From NCBI RefSeq assembly GCF_016598475.1, contig NZ_JAEMUX010000078.1:1-38563 (forward strand): 38,563 nt of DNA, in the 5' to 3' direction. Positions 25,845 through 35,000 of the stretch are shown here, in pieces. The stretch comes from Streptomyces adelaidensis. Its GTDB lineage: Bacteria; Actinomycetota; Actinomycetes; Streptomycetales; Streptomycetaceae. The first letter of the stretch is position 1. Every line of letters starts with the position of its first letter. Under the pieces are notes generated by a model, which was not told where the DNA came from, made no database searches, and was given only the letters and a program-made list of their open reading frames with translations. Made by a program: the position numbers and the translations under genes.

Positions 25845-26563
25845 CCACGAAGACGAGCAAGCAGCCAAAGACGGACGCGAAGACGAACCCCAAGGTGGGC
25901 ACACGGCGGGAATCGAAGCCACAGCGCCCTGTCCCCGACGCGGCCCGCCCGGCCTCCCCCCTGCCCGGCCTCCGCCGCCTCCTCCACCAGGACAGGAACG
26001 ACCCCTGGGCCGTACGCATGCTCCCCCGCATCGTCTTCGGCCTGGCCGCCGCCTTCACCCTGTTCACCATCGCCTCGCAGAGCGGCTCCTCCTTCGTGAT
26101 GGTCTGCGTTCTGCTGCTGCTCGGCGGAGCCGTCTGGCTGCTCCGCCGTCGCACCCAACTCCTCCTGGCCCTCGCCTCGACCATCCTCGCCGCCGCCTTC
26201 AGCGGCTACTTCTCGGCGGCGGGCGACGCGGCGCGCATGAGCACGAGCGCCGCGGTCACCGGGACGGCGGCGTTCGGGTACTGGGCGGTGGCCGGGATGG
26301 CGTTGCTGGGTGCGTGGATGGTGAAGGAGCATCCGGGGCGGCGCGGGGTCACGGTCGTGCTCGCCGATGTGATTCTCGTCATCGGCTCGGTCGCCGGCAT
26401 GTTCGCACCGGAGGTGGGCGTACCGGTCGGATTCGTCGGCGTGCTCGCGGTGTTGGCCGCACGCGGCAGTGGTGTGAAGGCAGTGATCGGGCGGGTCAGG
26501 AGGGTCCAGCGGGCCTTCGGTCGGCTGCGTCGGCGTGAAGCCCCTGAAACGGCGGACAGTTGA
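25841..26563 (+). CDS. Polytopic membrane protein at the end of the secretion operon
   Basis: 240 residues. The ATG at 25841 overlaps the toxin stop. A basic, Lys/Pro-rich cytoplasmic head (about 1-58), then about six membrane spans (about 62-79, 85-101, 106-124, 139-160, 171-188, 193-208) and a basic Arg-rich tail. No family recognised. The overlap shows co-translation with the third toxin. It may be an accessory of the translocation machine. Confidence 0.65.
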   Translation: MTTKTSKQPKTDAKTNPKVGTRRESKPQRPVPDAARPASPLPGLRRLLHQDRNDPWAVRMLPRIVFGLAAAFTLFTIASQSGSSFVMVCVLLLLGGAVWLLRRRTQLLLALASTILAAAFSGYFSAAGDAARMSTSAAVTGTAAFGYWAVAGMALLGAWMVKEHPGRRGVTVVLADVILVIGSVAGMFAPEVGVPVGFVGVLAVLAARGSGVKAVIGRVRRVQRAFGRLRRREAPETADS

Positions 26564-26612
26564 GGCTCTTGTGAATGGTTCGTCGCGACACTGTTTGTTT
26601 CCGGCCAGTACT

Positions 26613-26629
26613 TTGCACATGCGTTGCAA
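26613..26629. promoter_or_regulatory. Inverted repeat upstream of the WhiB-like gene
   Basis: TTGCA-N7-TGCAA about 60-80 bases before the ATG at 26691. A TTGACA box lies at 26634-26639, with a TAGAGT element 8 bases on, which is too close for a normal pair. An alternative pair is TTGCAA (26624-26629) with an 18-base gap to TAGAGT (26648-26653). The dyad overlaps that putative -35 and could be an operator. Confidence 0.35.
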
Positions 26630-26690
26630 CAGTTTGACAGGTTGCTTTAGAGTCCCCCGCGATCGCAGATCACCACGGGGGACATTACAC

Positions 26691-28289
26691 ATGCGTATGG
26701 CGAGCCATACGACGCTGGCCAGACTGCCCGCCCAGCCTGCCCGCAAGGCGGTTGTACGGGAAGTCCACATACCCGACGCGGCATTGCCCTGTCGGCGTCG
26801 GCCGGACGTCTTCCAGCATCCGTTGCTGGACAACTTCGAGAATTCACACGACCCGGACGGCTCGAACGGCATGGACGGCCCGGACGGTATGGACCGTACG
26901 ACGGCAGCCGCGGCCCTCACCCCCGCCCAGCGCCGTCAGCGACTCGTCCTCCTCCGCACCGCACGCGACCTGTGCGCCTCCTGCCCCCTCTGGGCGGAGT
27001 GCCTGCAGGACGCCGTCGCGTACGCGGAACCGTACGGATACACGGCCGCGACCACCTTCGACGACAGGCGTTCGCTGCGCCGCACGCTCGGCATCGGCGA
27101 CGAGAACGGCGACCTGCCGGCGCACGCCGCGGTCCGCTTCGACTCCGGTTCCGTACCCCGGCGGCTGATCCGGCTCAGGTCCCGCGCCGACGAGTCGTCA
27201 GCGCTTTCCGCGACCCGCCGCCAGGCGGCGCCGGAGCTTCCCGAACTGGAACGGATCCTCGACGCGTTCGACCTGCTTCAGGGTCAACTGGCCCATGACC
27301 AGAGGCTATTGAGGGAACAGGCACAGCGTGGGCCTGCGGCCCCGCTGTTGCATTCGCACACCACCACACAGGCAACGCACAGACGGCCGCCCCTCTCGGG
27401 CGGGCCGGCACACATGCCCGGACCGTCGGGCGACAGGAGCGAGGAACCCATGGCAGCGGCCGAGGCCGGGCAACGGATCACCTTCTCGTACGAGGATCCG
27501 GCCCTGGCCGTACGGCAGGCCGTGCTCGGCCCGCTGGTGCGCTCCGCCCTGCCCGCGCTCACCAGCCTCGACCAGCTCGTCACCATGCTGACGCGCATGC
27601 CCGGCGGCGACACCGCCCCCGAGCCACCGCGCAACCTTCCTGCCGTACGGGAAGCCGTCGAGTCCCTGCTCCCGGACGGCGCCGACGACGGACCGGAGCA
27701 CGCCGCCGGCCTTCCCGCCCCGCGCCCGCTCACCGGTTCCGTCTCCGTCGAGCTCGCCACCACCGACCCGGTGGCCGCGCTGCGCCGCGACATCCTGGAG
27801 CCGCTGCTGCGCGAACTGGCCGCCACCCTCGCGAACATAGAGAAGGTCGCGGCCATGCTGGCGGCCACCTCGGACGACTCCGGCGACGCCCACCTGGAGA
27901 CGATCCGCACCGCCCTGCGCGAGATCCACGACTGCCTCCCCCGGTCGGCCCCGCCCATGACCCACTCCGCACGTTTCGCGCACGCCGGGCAGCCGGCCGC
28001 CGCCGTGGCGAGCCCGGCACGCCGTACCGCCCTCGCCCCCAGCATCCGCGCCGCCGTCGAGAAGGCCGTGGCCGCCTTCCCCGGCGCGTTCTCCGCCCGC
28101 GACGTGCTGCGCGCCCTGCCGACGGGCGTGTACGCCGACCCGTCGAAGACCATCAGCAACGTCCTGTCGACGATGGTCAAGTCGGGCCGCCTGCAACGGC
28201 TGTCGCGCGGCACGTACGCTCGCGTCCTGGACGTCGAGGCCATCGACGACATTCTCCTCCCCGAGCGGGGAGAGGCGAAGAGCGCCTGA
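26691..28289 (+). CDS. WhiB-like regulator fused in frame to a C-terminal module
   Basis: 532 residues from the ATG at 26691, with GGGGGA about 9 bases upstream. The N-terminal part has a Wbl cysteine set: LPC, then LCASC, then AEC, with an EPYGYTAATT turn where canonical Wbl proteins have GVWGG. Such proteins carry a [4Fe-4S] cluster and bind sigma factors or DNA. The downstream part (from about residue 254) has two helical repeats (IDxxLxxLP...LDQLVTML and DILEPLLRELAATLANIEK-like) and a C-terminal winged-helix-like region (TALAP...SNVLSTMVKSGRLQ). An internal ATG at 27450 with GAGGAA just upstream could start the C-terminal half alone. The fusion is unusual and may actually be two genes. 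Confidence 0.7.
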   Translation: MRMASHTTLARLPAQPARKAVVREVHIPDAALPCRRRPDVFQHPLLDNFENSHDPDGSNGMDGPDGMDRTTAAAALTPAQRRQRLVLLRTARDLCASCPLWAECLQDAVAYAEPYGYTAATTFDDRRSLRRTLGIGDENGDLPAHAAVRFDSGSVPRRLIRLRSRADESSALSATRRQAAPELPELERILDAFDLLQGQLAHDQRLLREQAQRGPAAPLLHSHTTTQATHRRPPLSGGPAHMPGPSGDRSEEPMAAAEAGQRITFSYEDPALAVRQAVLGPLVRSALPALTSLDQLVTMLTRMPGGDTAPEPPRNLPAVREAVESLLPDGADDGPEHAAGLPAPRPLTGSVSVELATTDPVAALRRDILEPLLRELAATLANIEKVAAMLAATSDDSGDAHLETIRTALREIHDCLPRSAPPMTHSARFAHAGQPAAAVASPARRTALAPSIRAAVEKAVAAFPGAFSARDVLRALPTGVYADPSKTISNVLSTMVKSGRLQRLSRGTYARVLDVEAIDDILLPERGEAKSA

Positions 28290-28312
28290 GCCGGAAGGAA
28301 CCCCCGACCCCG

Positions 28313-28594
28313 ATGACCGAACCGACCCCGCCCCCGACCCCGGCCACGCCCGCCGCGAATCCCGGCGCAGCGGACGCCCAGGTACACGTCTTCTCCCCCA
28401 ACGCCGGCCTGATCGACGGCGTCCCCGTCACCGCCCCGCCCTACGGCGACATCCAGGACGTCGTCCTGTCGATCCTCCAGCAGCGCGCCCAACAACTGGG
28501 CGCTCCCACCCCGGCGACGATCACGGACAACCGGTACGGCGGGGCGATCCGCCTGCTGATCTACCCGGACGGCACTACGGAACAGCTGGACTGA
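28313..28594 (+). CDS. Small Pro-rich protein of unknown function
   Basis: 93 residues, ATG at 28313 with AAGGAA 11 bases upstream, 23 bases after the WhiB-like stop. A disordered Pro/Thr/Ala head (about 1-20) precedes a compact part with a helix (DIQDVVLSILQQRAQQLG) and a short beta ending (IRLLIYPDGTTEQLD). No family recognised. Probably co-transcribed with the WhiB-like gene. Confidence 0.6.
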   Translation: MTEPTPPPTPATPAANPGAADAQVHVFSPNAGLIDGVPVTAPPYGDIQDVVLSILQQRAQQLGAPTPATITDNRYGGAIRLLIYPDGTTEQLD

Positions 28595-28670
28595 GGGCTG
28601 GTTGTGGCTTCGGCCCGCCGCGGAGCGGTCACTTCTCGGGGTCGGTGCCGCCGGGTGCGATCCGCTCTGT

Positions 28671-29318
28671 TCAGCCCCGCTTCGGCCCCGTAATCGCCTC
28701 ACCGATGACAAACCCCTTGGCGGGCCCTTCGGGAATGGTCACGTCAGTGCCGTAGGGGACGCGGTGGATGTCCTCCCAGTCGGCCTTGTCGGGGCGGGGC
28801 CCGGTGAAGAGGGTGACAGCGCCCTGGCCGTCGTAGTCGTCGATGATCACGTAGACGGGGATGCCCGCGCGGGCGTACTCGCGGCGCTTGCGGACGCGGT
28901 CACGGTCCTGGTTGCTCCTGCCCGGGGAGACGACTTCGACGACCAACGAGACGGTGTGCGCTTTGATCCCGAGGCCGTCCTCGTCCTCGATCAGCTCCGC
29001 GTCCCGGGGCGCCACGAGCCCATCCGGAATCCACGCCCTGCGTGCATGGATCACGTTCGTGTCGTTCCAGGCGCCGTACTCGCTCCCCTTCAGATAAAGC
29101 GCCAGGTCATCCCGTAGGCGGTTGACGACCTGAGCATGTGCAAAGCGACCGGTGGGCGACACCTCGATGGCTCCCTCAATGATCTCAGCGCGGTAGCCCT
29201 CGGGGAGTTCCATGGCCTTCCATACCTGCCACAGACCCTCGTCACGGTTGGGTTCGTTCACGAATTCAGCCCCAGCCTCGGACATGGTCTCGGGCCTCTC
29301 ATGTGCAAGAGCGGTCAA
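28671..29318 (-). CDS. Uma2 family restriction-fold protein
   Basis: 215 residues from a TTG at 29318 with GGAGG 7 bases upstream. The Uma2/DUF820 signatures are visible: GYRAEIIEGAIEV near the start, PDGLVAPRD (the fold's conserved Pro-Asp), LVVEVVSPGRS and RKRREYARAGIPVYVIID. The fold is PD-(D/E)XK-like. Uma2 proteins are numerous in Streptomyces and their targets are unknown. Monocistronic, convergent with the small gene at 28313. Confidence 0.85.
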   Translation of the reverse strand: MTALAHERPETMSEAGAEFVNEPNRDEGLWQVWKAMELPEGYRAEIIEGAIEVSPTGRFAHAQVVNRLRDDLALYLKGSEYGAWNDTNVIHARRAWIPDGLVAPRDAELIEDEDGLGIKAHTVSLVVEVVSPGRSNQDRDRVRKRREYARAGIPVYVIIDDYDGQGAVTLFTGPRPDKADWEDIHRVPYGTDVTIPEGPAKGFVIGEAITGPKRG

Positions 29319-29415
29319 GGTGGCACCTCCTCCTCAAGTGTGGGCTTGGCGTGCCTGGGGCACAAGCAACGCCGTTACGGTAGGCGGCCATACGGGCTCA
29401 CCTGCGAAAACGTCC

Positions 29416-29883
29416 TCACTTCACTCGAACTGGTGACGCAGGACCGCCGCACCCCGCAAGCCCCAACTCGAACCACACCCCCTTCGCGAACCGCCCCGTC
29501 CGCCCGTCCGCGACCCCCCACCCGTCCGCCATCTCCTCCACGAGCGCGAGCCCCCGCCCCCAACAGGCAACAGCGCCCCCACCCCCTGGCCGCGCCACGA
29601 CCGGAGGGTCCGCGCTCTCGTCGAACACGCTCACCCGCAGCCGGGCCGGGGTGAGACGGACCCGGAGCATGGCGGTGCCCTTGGTGTGGAGGTGGACGTT
29701 GGTGACGAGCTCGGAGGTGCACAGGGCGGCGGGCATGACGAGGTGTTCCCGGTCGTGGGTGAAGAGGACGGCCCGTACGAAGTCCCGGCACAGGCGGGGC
29801 GCGGTCGCGTCGGCCTGGGCGAACAGGCTGTAGTGGTGGATGAGCTGGGCGGGGCGGTGGGCGGCACGGCGGGCTGGGTCCAT
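29416..29883 (-). CDS. RsbW-like HATPase regulator
   Basis: 155 residues, ATG at 29883. GHKL-type ATPase: N-box SELVTNVHLHT, a VFDES stretch where G1 is expected, and G2 GRGLALV. Such small ATPases resemble anti-sigma factors and pair with XRE/DUF397 genes throughout Streptomyces. Here the XRE gene is divergent at 30119. ATP-lid variants are common in this group, so kinase activity is not assured. Confidence 0.82.
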   Translation of the reverse strand: MDPARRAAHRPAQLIHHYSLFAQADATAPRLCRDFVRAVLFTHDREHLVMPAALCTSELVTNVHLHTKGTAMLRVRLTPARLRVSVFDESADPPVVARPGGGGAVACWGRGLALVEEMADGWGVADGRTGRFAKGVWFELGLAGCGGPASPVRVK

Positions 29884-30118
29884 GGGGGCTCCTGACTGCG
29901 TGGGAGAGGGCTCGGGTCCACTGCTCGGCGATGGCGTTGCCCTGGCGGGTGCTCTGTCGGCTTATGGGCAGGGGGAGTTGATCAATAGGTCCCGTTGCGT
30001 GACTTATTACACACTCACGGTAGGACTTAAGGGCTCAACATCTCAACCCAGTCACCTGATCGAGTGGACCGATCACCTACCGCCGTGCAGACTTTGCGCG
30101 AGCCAGCAGGGAGTGACC
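29884..30118. promoter_or_regulatory. Divergent intergenic region of the regulatory trio
   Basis: 235 bases between the RsbW-like gene and the XRE gene, with lower GC (TTGCGTGACTTATTACACAC at about 29995-30014) typical of a promoter. I cannot fix a -10/-35 pair with confidence. Confidence 0.4.
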
Positions 30119-31000
30119 GTGGGACTACGCACCACCATCAGCGAACGTCAGCGCCGCCTCGGATTCGAACTCAAACAACTGCGCGAAGAGGCGGGCTTGA
30201 ACGCCGCAGAAGCCGCTCAGCGGATCGGCATGAGCCGGGCGCAGCTGAGCCATATCGAACTGGGGCGCACATCGATCCTGACCGAGCGCCTGCTGGAGTT
30301 GTGCCGCACATACCGTTGCACAGACGAGCCCTACATTGACGCACTGGTGTCCATGTCCGAGGCGAACGGCAGGGGGTGGTGGAGCGTGTACAAGAAGCGA
30401 CTGGGGCCCGGCGCGCTCAACCTGGCCGAGCTGGAGGCGGAGGCCGTGACCCTGCGGATGCACGAGTCGCTGTTCATCCCGGGGCTCTTCCAGACCGCCG
30501 ACTACGCGCGGGCCATCTTCAACAGCCCCAAGCTGGGCTTCGAGAACATCGAGGACGGCCTGAGGTTCCGCGTGGAGAGGCAGCACATCCTCGCCCGTGA
30601 GAACCCGCCCTCCGTGCACGCCGTGATCCACGAAGCGGCGCTGCACATGCGGTTCGGCAGCGCCCAAGTCGTACGCGAGCAGTTGGTGCGGCTCATCGAG
30701 CTGGCCCGCCTGCCCCACGTGACCATCCAGGTCTATCCGTTCAGCGCGCAGGCGTACGCCGCCCTCAGCGGGAACTTCGTCCATGCCATTCCTCGCACGG
30801 CGCGGCTCGGCACCGTGGTGCTCGACCGCGCGACGGGATCCGACTACCTACGGGAGCCGACCCAACTCCAGCAGTACAACGCGCTGTTCGAGCGGCTGGC
30901 CGAGAACGCCCTCAACCCGGTCGACGTATCGTTGGCCCCCGAAGCACACTCGGTGAAGGACTCGCTCGCCCTCATCCAGCATCTGCTCTACACGCTCTAG
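30119..31000 (+). CDS. XRE-family regulator with DUF5753 domain
   Basis: 293 residues from a GTG at 30119 (CAGGGAG upstream). An HTH of the XRE type (about 10-65; LNAAEAAQRIGMSRAQLSHIE) is followed by a DUF5753-type domain (about 100-280; LFIPGLFQTADYARA, HLPHVTIQVYPF-type segments). This pairing with a following DUF397 gene is a signature Streptomyces regulatory module, in which the DUF397 protein is thought to modulate the regulator. The next gene starts 9 bases downstream. Confidence 0.9.
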   Translation: MGLRTTISERQRRLGFELKQLREEAGLNAAEAAQRIGMSRAQLSHIELGRTSILTERLLELCRTYRCTDEPYIDALVSMSEANGRGWWSVYKKRLGPGALNLAELEAEAVTLRMHESLFIPGLFQTADYARAIFNSPKLGFENIEDGLRFRVERQHILARENPPSVHAVIHEAALHMRFGSAQVVREQLVRLIELARLPHVTIQVYPFSAQAYAALSGNFVHAIPRTARLGTVVLDRATGSDYLREPTQLQQYNALFERLAENALNPVDVSLAPEAHSVKDSLALIQHLLYTL

Positions 31001-31009
31001 GAGGCCCGG

Positions 31010-31201
31010 ATGCCCGAACTGAACTGGCAGAAGTCCTCATTCAGCGGCGGCCCCGAGAGCAGCTGCCTCTACATAGCCCCCGCCCCCGACGGCACCCTCC
31101 GCCTACGCGAGAGCGACGAGCCCCACGTCATCCTGGCCACCGCCCCGGACGGCCTCGCCGCGCTCCTGCGGCACGTCAAAAGCGACCCAGTCGCTCGCTG
31201 A
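31010..31201 (+). CDS. DUF397 small protein
   Basis: 63 residues. The ATG at 31010 has AGGAGG 6 bases upstream. The family signature is visible: WQKSSFSGG at the start, then CLYIAPAPDG and LRESDEP. DUF397 proteins act with the XRE/DUF5753 regulators encoded beside them, sometimes as toxin-like or antagonist partners. Confidence 0.92.
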   Translation: MPELNWQKSSFSGGPESSCLYIAPAPDGTLRLRESDEPHVILATAPDGLAALLRHVKSDPVAR

Positions 31202-31202
31202 A

Positions 31203-31216
31203 GCCTTTCCAAAGGC
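31203..31216 (+). terminator. Short hairpin after DUF397
   Basis: GCCTT-N4-AAGGC (31203-31216) directly after the DUF397 stop. Short but well placed. The rest of the gap to 31463 shows no feature I can support. Confidence 0.4.
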
Positions 31217-31463
31217 AGAAGCCGCACCACACCCCCCAGGTCGCGTCACTCGTCCAGGCGTGAACGGCCCGAACCCGCCGGCGGCATACGCGGCGCCGAG
31301 TTCGGCCCCAGGCGTCACCGAGTCCATCAGGACTGCGGCGCCGTCCGTCTCCCACACACCCCGTACAACCAAACCCCCACCTCAGCGGTCTGATCGTTGT
31401 CGGCGGCGACGTCCCCCTCCGCCGGCGATCAGACAGATCAGGCATCAGCACTCAAGGACCCCA

Positions 31464-33497
31464 GTGACCCGACCCAGACGTACGACGGCCGCTGCCACCA
31501 CCGTCGTCCTCGCCACCGCCGGCGGTCTGCTCACCGCGACCGCAGCACCCGCGTCCGCCGCCGTGACCTGCGCCTCTCCCGTCTTCAAGCGGCAGACGTA
31601 CGCCAACACCACCTTCTCCGGCACCCCGAAGAAGACCGACTGCGACAGCGCCATCGACCAGAACTGGGGCACCGGCGCGCCCGCCACCGGCCTGCCGAGC
31701 AACAACTTCGGGGTCCGCTGGACGGTCACCCGCGACTTCGGCTCCGGCGGACCGTTCACGTTCTCCGCCTCCGCGCTGGACGGCGTACGGGTCTACCTCG
31801 ACGGCACCCGCAAGATCGACCTGTGGAAGAACGTCTCGTCGACCGTCTCCAAGACCGTCAACCTGACCGTCCCGTCCGGCAAGCACACCCTGCGCGTCGA
31901 CTACGTCAACTGGACCGGCTCCGCCAAGGTCAAGTTCACCTACACGCCCCGGACGTCGGCCACGGTCGACAAGACCAAGCCCCTCGCCCCGACCGCCGCG
32001 ACGGCGACGTACGACCAGGCGACCGGCCGCACCAGGCTCAGCTGGGCGGCCAACAAGGAGATGGACCTCGCGGGCTACCGGGTCTACCGGCGACTCAAGG
32101 GCGCCTCCTTCGGCAGTACGCCCCTCCTGACGACCACCTCCACGTCGGCCACGGACACCACGCTCCCCAAGACCGGCGCGACATACTACTACGAGATCCG
32201 CGCCTACGACAAGGCCGGCAACGTCTCCACGGGGACCGCCGACCAAGGCGTCACGACCGTCGACAAGACCGCGCCCGCCGCGCCCACCGGCGTGGAGGAC
32301 AACTGGGACTTCGGTCGGACGACCGAAGTCAAGATGTCCTGGGACCAGGTCCAGGCGGCGGACCTGGCCGGCTATCGCGTGTACCGGTCCACCGCCCACC
32401 CGGTCGTGCTCGCCGACGCGGAACTGGTGAGCGAGCGGGGGCAGTACGAGTCGTACTACTCGGAGATCCCGCCGGCCACCGGTGCCTGGTACTACTACGT
32501 CGTCACCGCCGTCGACACGGCCGGCAACGAGTCGGCGGCCTCGGGCACCGCCATGTTCGAGACGTGGGACAAGACCCCGCCGACCGTCACCGCCGAGAAC
32601 CTCAAGGCCGTGGACGGCGAGCGCGACGTCACGCTGAACTGGTCGTGGGACCGGACGGGGGGCTCGGATCCCACGTTCAAGGTCTACCGTGACGGCGCCG
32701 AGATCGGCTCCGGCTTCGGCTCCTCCTTCGTGGACACCGCCGTCAAGCGCTCCACGTCGTACACGTACACGGTCTACGCCGTCGACGGCGCCGGCAACTT
32801 CGGCCCCGCCTCGCCGACGGTGACGGTCGACCACGTGGGCGACTACACGGCCCCCGGCCCGGTCACCGGCCTGACGGCGACCCCGGTCGGGAACGGCATC
32901 AAGCTCGACTGGGACGACAGCGCCGCCGACGACGTCGCCGACTACACGATCCACCGGGGCGTGTACGCCGACGAAGAGTGGACGTACACCGACATCAGCG
33001 ACAGCCTCCCGTACGGCACCATGTGGTCCCAGAACCTCGACCGGATGCTGCCCGACGGCGAGAGCTTCCGCTACAAGGTCGTCGCCGTCGACAAGGACGG
33101 CAACACCCTCGACGCCGCCTCCGCCGACGTACCCATCGTGGACGCCACCGAACTGGACATGCGGCCGACCGAGGCCACCCCGGGGGACGGGTCGCCGATC
33201 GAGTCGCTGAACGTCGACGACTACGGCCCCCTCATGGACGCCGAGGGCATCCGGTCCATGGGGTGGAGCTACGCGGCGGAGCAGGACCCGAACGGCCCGG
33301 CGACCCACTTCCGCGTCTACCGCTGGGACCCGGCCGCCGGTGCGTACGTCCAGCTCGGCGACACGGCGGACAACCCCGGCAACCACTCGTACACGGACTA
33401 CAAGGCGAAGGCCGGCACCACCCTCTTCTACCGGGTGACGGCCGTGTACGCGGACGGCACGGAGTCCGTGCCCGTCGGCGACCACACCCTCACCTGA
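31464..33497 (+). CDS. Secreted PA14 + multi-fibronectin-III protein, copy 1
   Basis: 677 residues from a GTG at 31464 (AAGGACC upstream, same as copy 2). Signal peptide to about residue 32 (ATAAPASAA). A PA14-like carbohydrate-binding domain (about 34-165; DGVRVYLDG, WKN, LRVDYVNWTG) precedes five fibronectin-III repeats with the recurring DLAGYRVYR and YYYE/V...AVDxAGN motifs, one per about 90-100 residues, ending near 677. No catalytic domain. Likely a surface or matrix-binding protein. Confidence 0.88.
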   Translation: MTRPRRTTAAATTVVLATAGGLLTATAAPASAAVTCASPVFKRQTYANTTFSGTPKKTDCDSAIDQNWGTGAPATGLPSNNFGVRWTVTRDFGSGGPFTFSASALDGVRVYLDGTRKIDLWKNVSSTVSKTVNLTVPSGKHTLRVDYVNWTGSAKVKFTYTPRTSATVDKTKPLAPTAATATYDQATGRTRLSWAANKEMDLAGYRVYRRLKGASFGSTPLLTTTSTSATDTTLPKTGATYYYEIRAYDKAGNVSTGTADQGVTTVDKTAPAAPTGVEDNWDFGRTTEVKMSWDQVQAADLAGYRVYRSTAHPVVLADAELVSERGQYESYYSEIPPATGAWYYYVVTAVDTAGNESAASGTAMFETWDKTPPTVTAENLKAVDGERDVTLNWSWDRTGGSDPTFKVYRDGAEIGSGFGSSFVDTAVKRSTSYTYTVYAVDGAGNFGPASPTVTVDHVGDYTAPGPVTGLTATPVGNGIKLDWDDSAADDVADYTIHRGVYADEEWTYTDISDSLPYGTMWSQNLDRMLPDGESFRYKVVAVDKDGNTLDAASADVPIVDATELDMRPTEATPGDGSPIESLNVDDYGPLMDAEGIRSMGWSYAAEQDPNGPATHFRVYRWDPAAGAYVQLGDTADNPGNHSYTDYKAKAGTTLFYRVTAVYADGTESVPVGDHTLT

Positions 33498-33530
33498 CCG
33501 GCCGCCCCACATCAAGACCAGAGGACCCCA

Positions 33531-34970
33531 GTGATCCCAGCCAGACGCACGACGGCCGCGACCGCCACCGCCGTCGTGCTCGCCACCGCCGGCACCCTGC
33601 TCGCCGTCACGGCCCCGGCCGCGAACGCGGCCGTCACGTGCACGTCGCCCGTCTACAAACGGCAGTTCTACGGCAACACCACCTTCTCCGGTACGCCGAA
33701 GAAGACCGACTGCGACTCGAAGATCAGCGAGAGCTGGGGCACGGGCGCCCCCGCCACCGGACTGCCGAAGAACAACTTCGGCGTCCGCTGGACGGTGACG
33801 CGCGACTTCGGCTCCGGCGGCCCGTTCACCTTCACGGCCGCCGCGCAGGACGGCATCCGCGTCTACGTCGACGGTGTCCGCAAGGTCAGCCTGTGGAAGA
33901 ACGTCACGTCGACGGTGAAGAAGACCGTCAACGTCACGATCCCCTCCGGCAAGCACACCCTGCGGATCGACTTCGTCAACTGGACCGGCTCCGCCACCGT
34001 CTCCTTCGCGTACACGCCCCGCACGTCTGCGGCCGTCGACACGGTCAAGCCCCTTGCCCTGACGGGCACTTCGGTCACGTACGACACCAGGGGCGGCAAC
34101 GCCGCGCTGTCGTGGACGAAGAACAAGGAGATGGACCTCGCCGGCTACCGGGTCTACCGGCGGCTCAAGGGCGCCTCCTTCGGCACCAAGCCCCTCACAA
34201 CGACCACCGCCACCTCGTACACCGACACGACCCTCCCGGTGACCGGCGACACGTACTACTACGAGCTGCGCGCCTACGACAAGGCGGGCAACGAGTCGGC
34301 GGGTACGGCGGACAAGGCCGTGACCACCGTCGACCGGACCGCGCCCGGTGTGCCGCAGGGCCTGGAGGTCACCGACTCCTCCGAGACGGGCGGGCTGCGG
34401 ACCGGCTGGAGCACGGTCGCGGGAGCGGTCTCGTACCGGGTGTACCGAGCGGCGAGCGCGGACGGCGACTTCGCCCGGGTCGGCAGCACGAATCAGCTCT
34501 CCTACCAGGACACGACCGGCGAGACGGGCGCGACGTACTACTACCGCGTGACCGCCCTCGACGTGGCGGGCAACGAGTCCGAGCCGTCCGCCGCCGTCAG
34601 CGGCCGGCGGCGGGACGACACCCCGCCATCCGCCGTCACGGGGCTGACGGCGAGCCCGACCGAGTACGGCTTCGAGCTGAACTGGGACGCGAATCCGACG
34701 CCCGACCTGGCCCGTTACATCGTCTACGGCGGTGTGCTGATCGGCGACGAGGAGGAGAAGGTCTGCTCGGCGGGCGAGGTGGAGTGGCTGTCGGCCGACA
34801 CGACCTCGTACGCGTACCAGACCGTCCCCGACGGCGAGGAGCGCTGCTTCTTCATCGACGCCGTCGACGACGACTGGAACTCCCACTACCAGTGGACCCG
34901 CGAGCCGAACGTCGTGATCGCGACCGAGCTGGACACGCCGAGCGAGCCGACAGCCGAGTCCTCCTCCTGA
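33531..34970 (+). CDS. Secreted PA14 + fibronectin-III protein, copy 2
   Basis: 479 residues from a GTG at 33531 with AGAGGACC upstream. The signal peptide and PA14-like domain are nearly superposable on copy 1 (KRQxYxNTTFSGTPKKTDCD start; NNFGVRWTVTRDFGSGGPFTF). Only three fibronectin-III repeats follow, so copy 1 gained or copy 2 lost two repeats. This is a tandem duplication, 33 bases apart. Confidence 0.88.
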   Translation: MIPARRTTAATATAVVLATAGTLLAVTAPAANAAVTCTSPVYKRQFYGNTTFSGTPKKTDCDSKISESWGTGAPATGLPKNNFGVRWTVTRDFGSGGPFTFTAAAQDGIRVYVDGVRKVSLWKNVTSTVKKTVNVTIPSGKHTLRIDFVNWTGSATVSFAYTPRTSAAVDTVKPLALTGTSVTYDTRGGNAALSWTKNKEMDLAGYRVYRRLKGASFGTKPLTTTTATSYTDTTLPVTGDTYYYELRAYDKAGNESAGTADKAVTTVDRTAPGVPQGLEVTDSSETGGLRTGWSTVAGAVSYRVYRAASADGDFARVGSTNQLSYQDTTGETGATYYYRVTALDVAGNESEPSAAVSGRRRDDTPPSAVTGLTASPTEYGFELNWDANPTPDLARYIVYGGVLIGDEEEKVCSAGEVEWLSADTTSYAYQTVPDGEERCFFIDAVDDDWNSHYQWTREPNVVIATELDTPSEPTAESSS

Positions 34971-35000
34971 AGGGAGTTGAGCGGTTCCGGAGCAGGGGCA

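Noticed and set aside
1..26563. Integrative conjugative element
   Set aside because: No integrase, relaxase, replication initiator or direct-repeat att pair in the window, and it adjoins core dnaK genes. The left side is not visible, so this remains open.
31452..34886. Minus-strand open frame of 1144 codons over the FnIII genes
   Set aside because: Mirror of the PA14/FnIII coding strand, with no domain or ribosome site.
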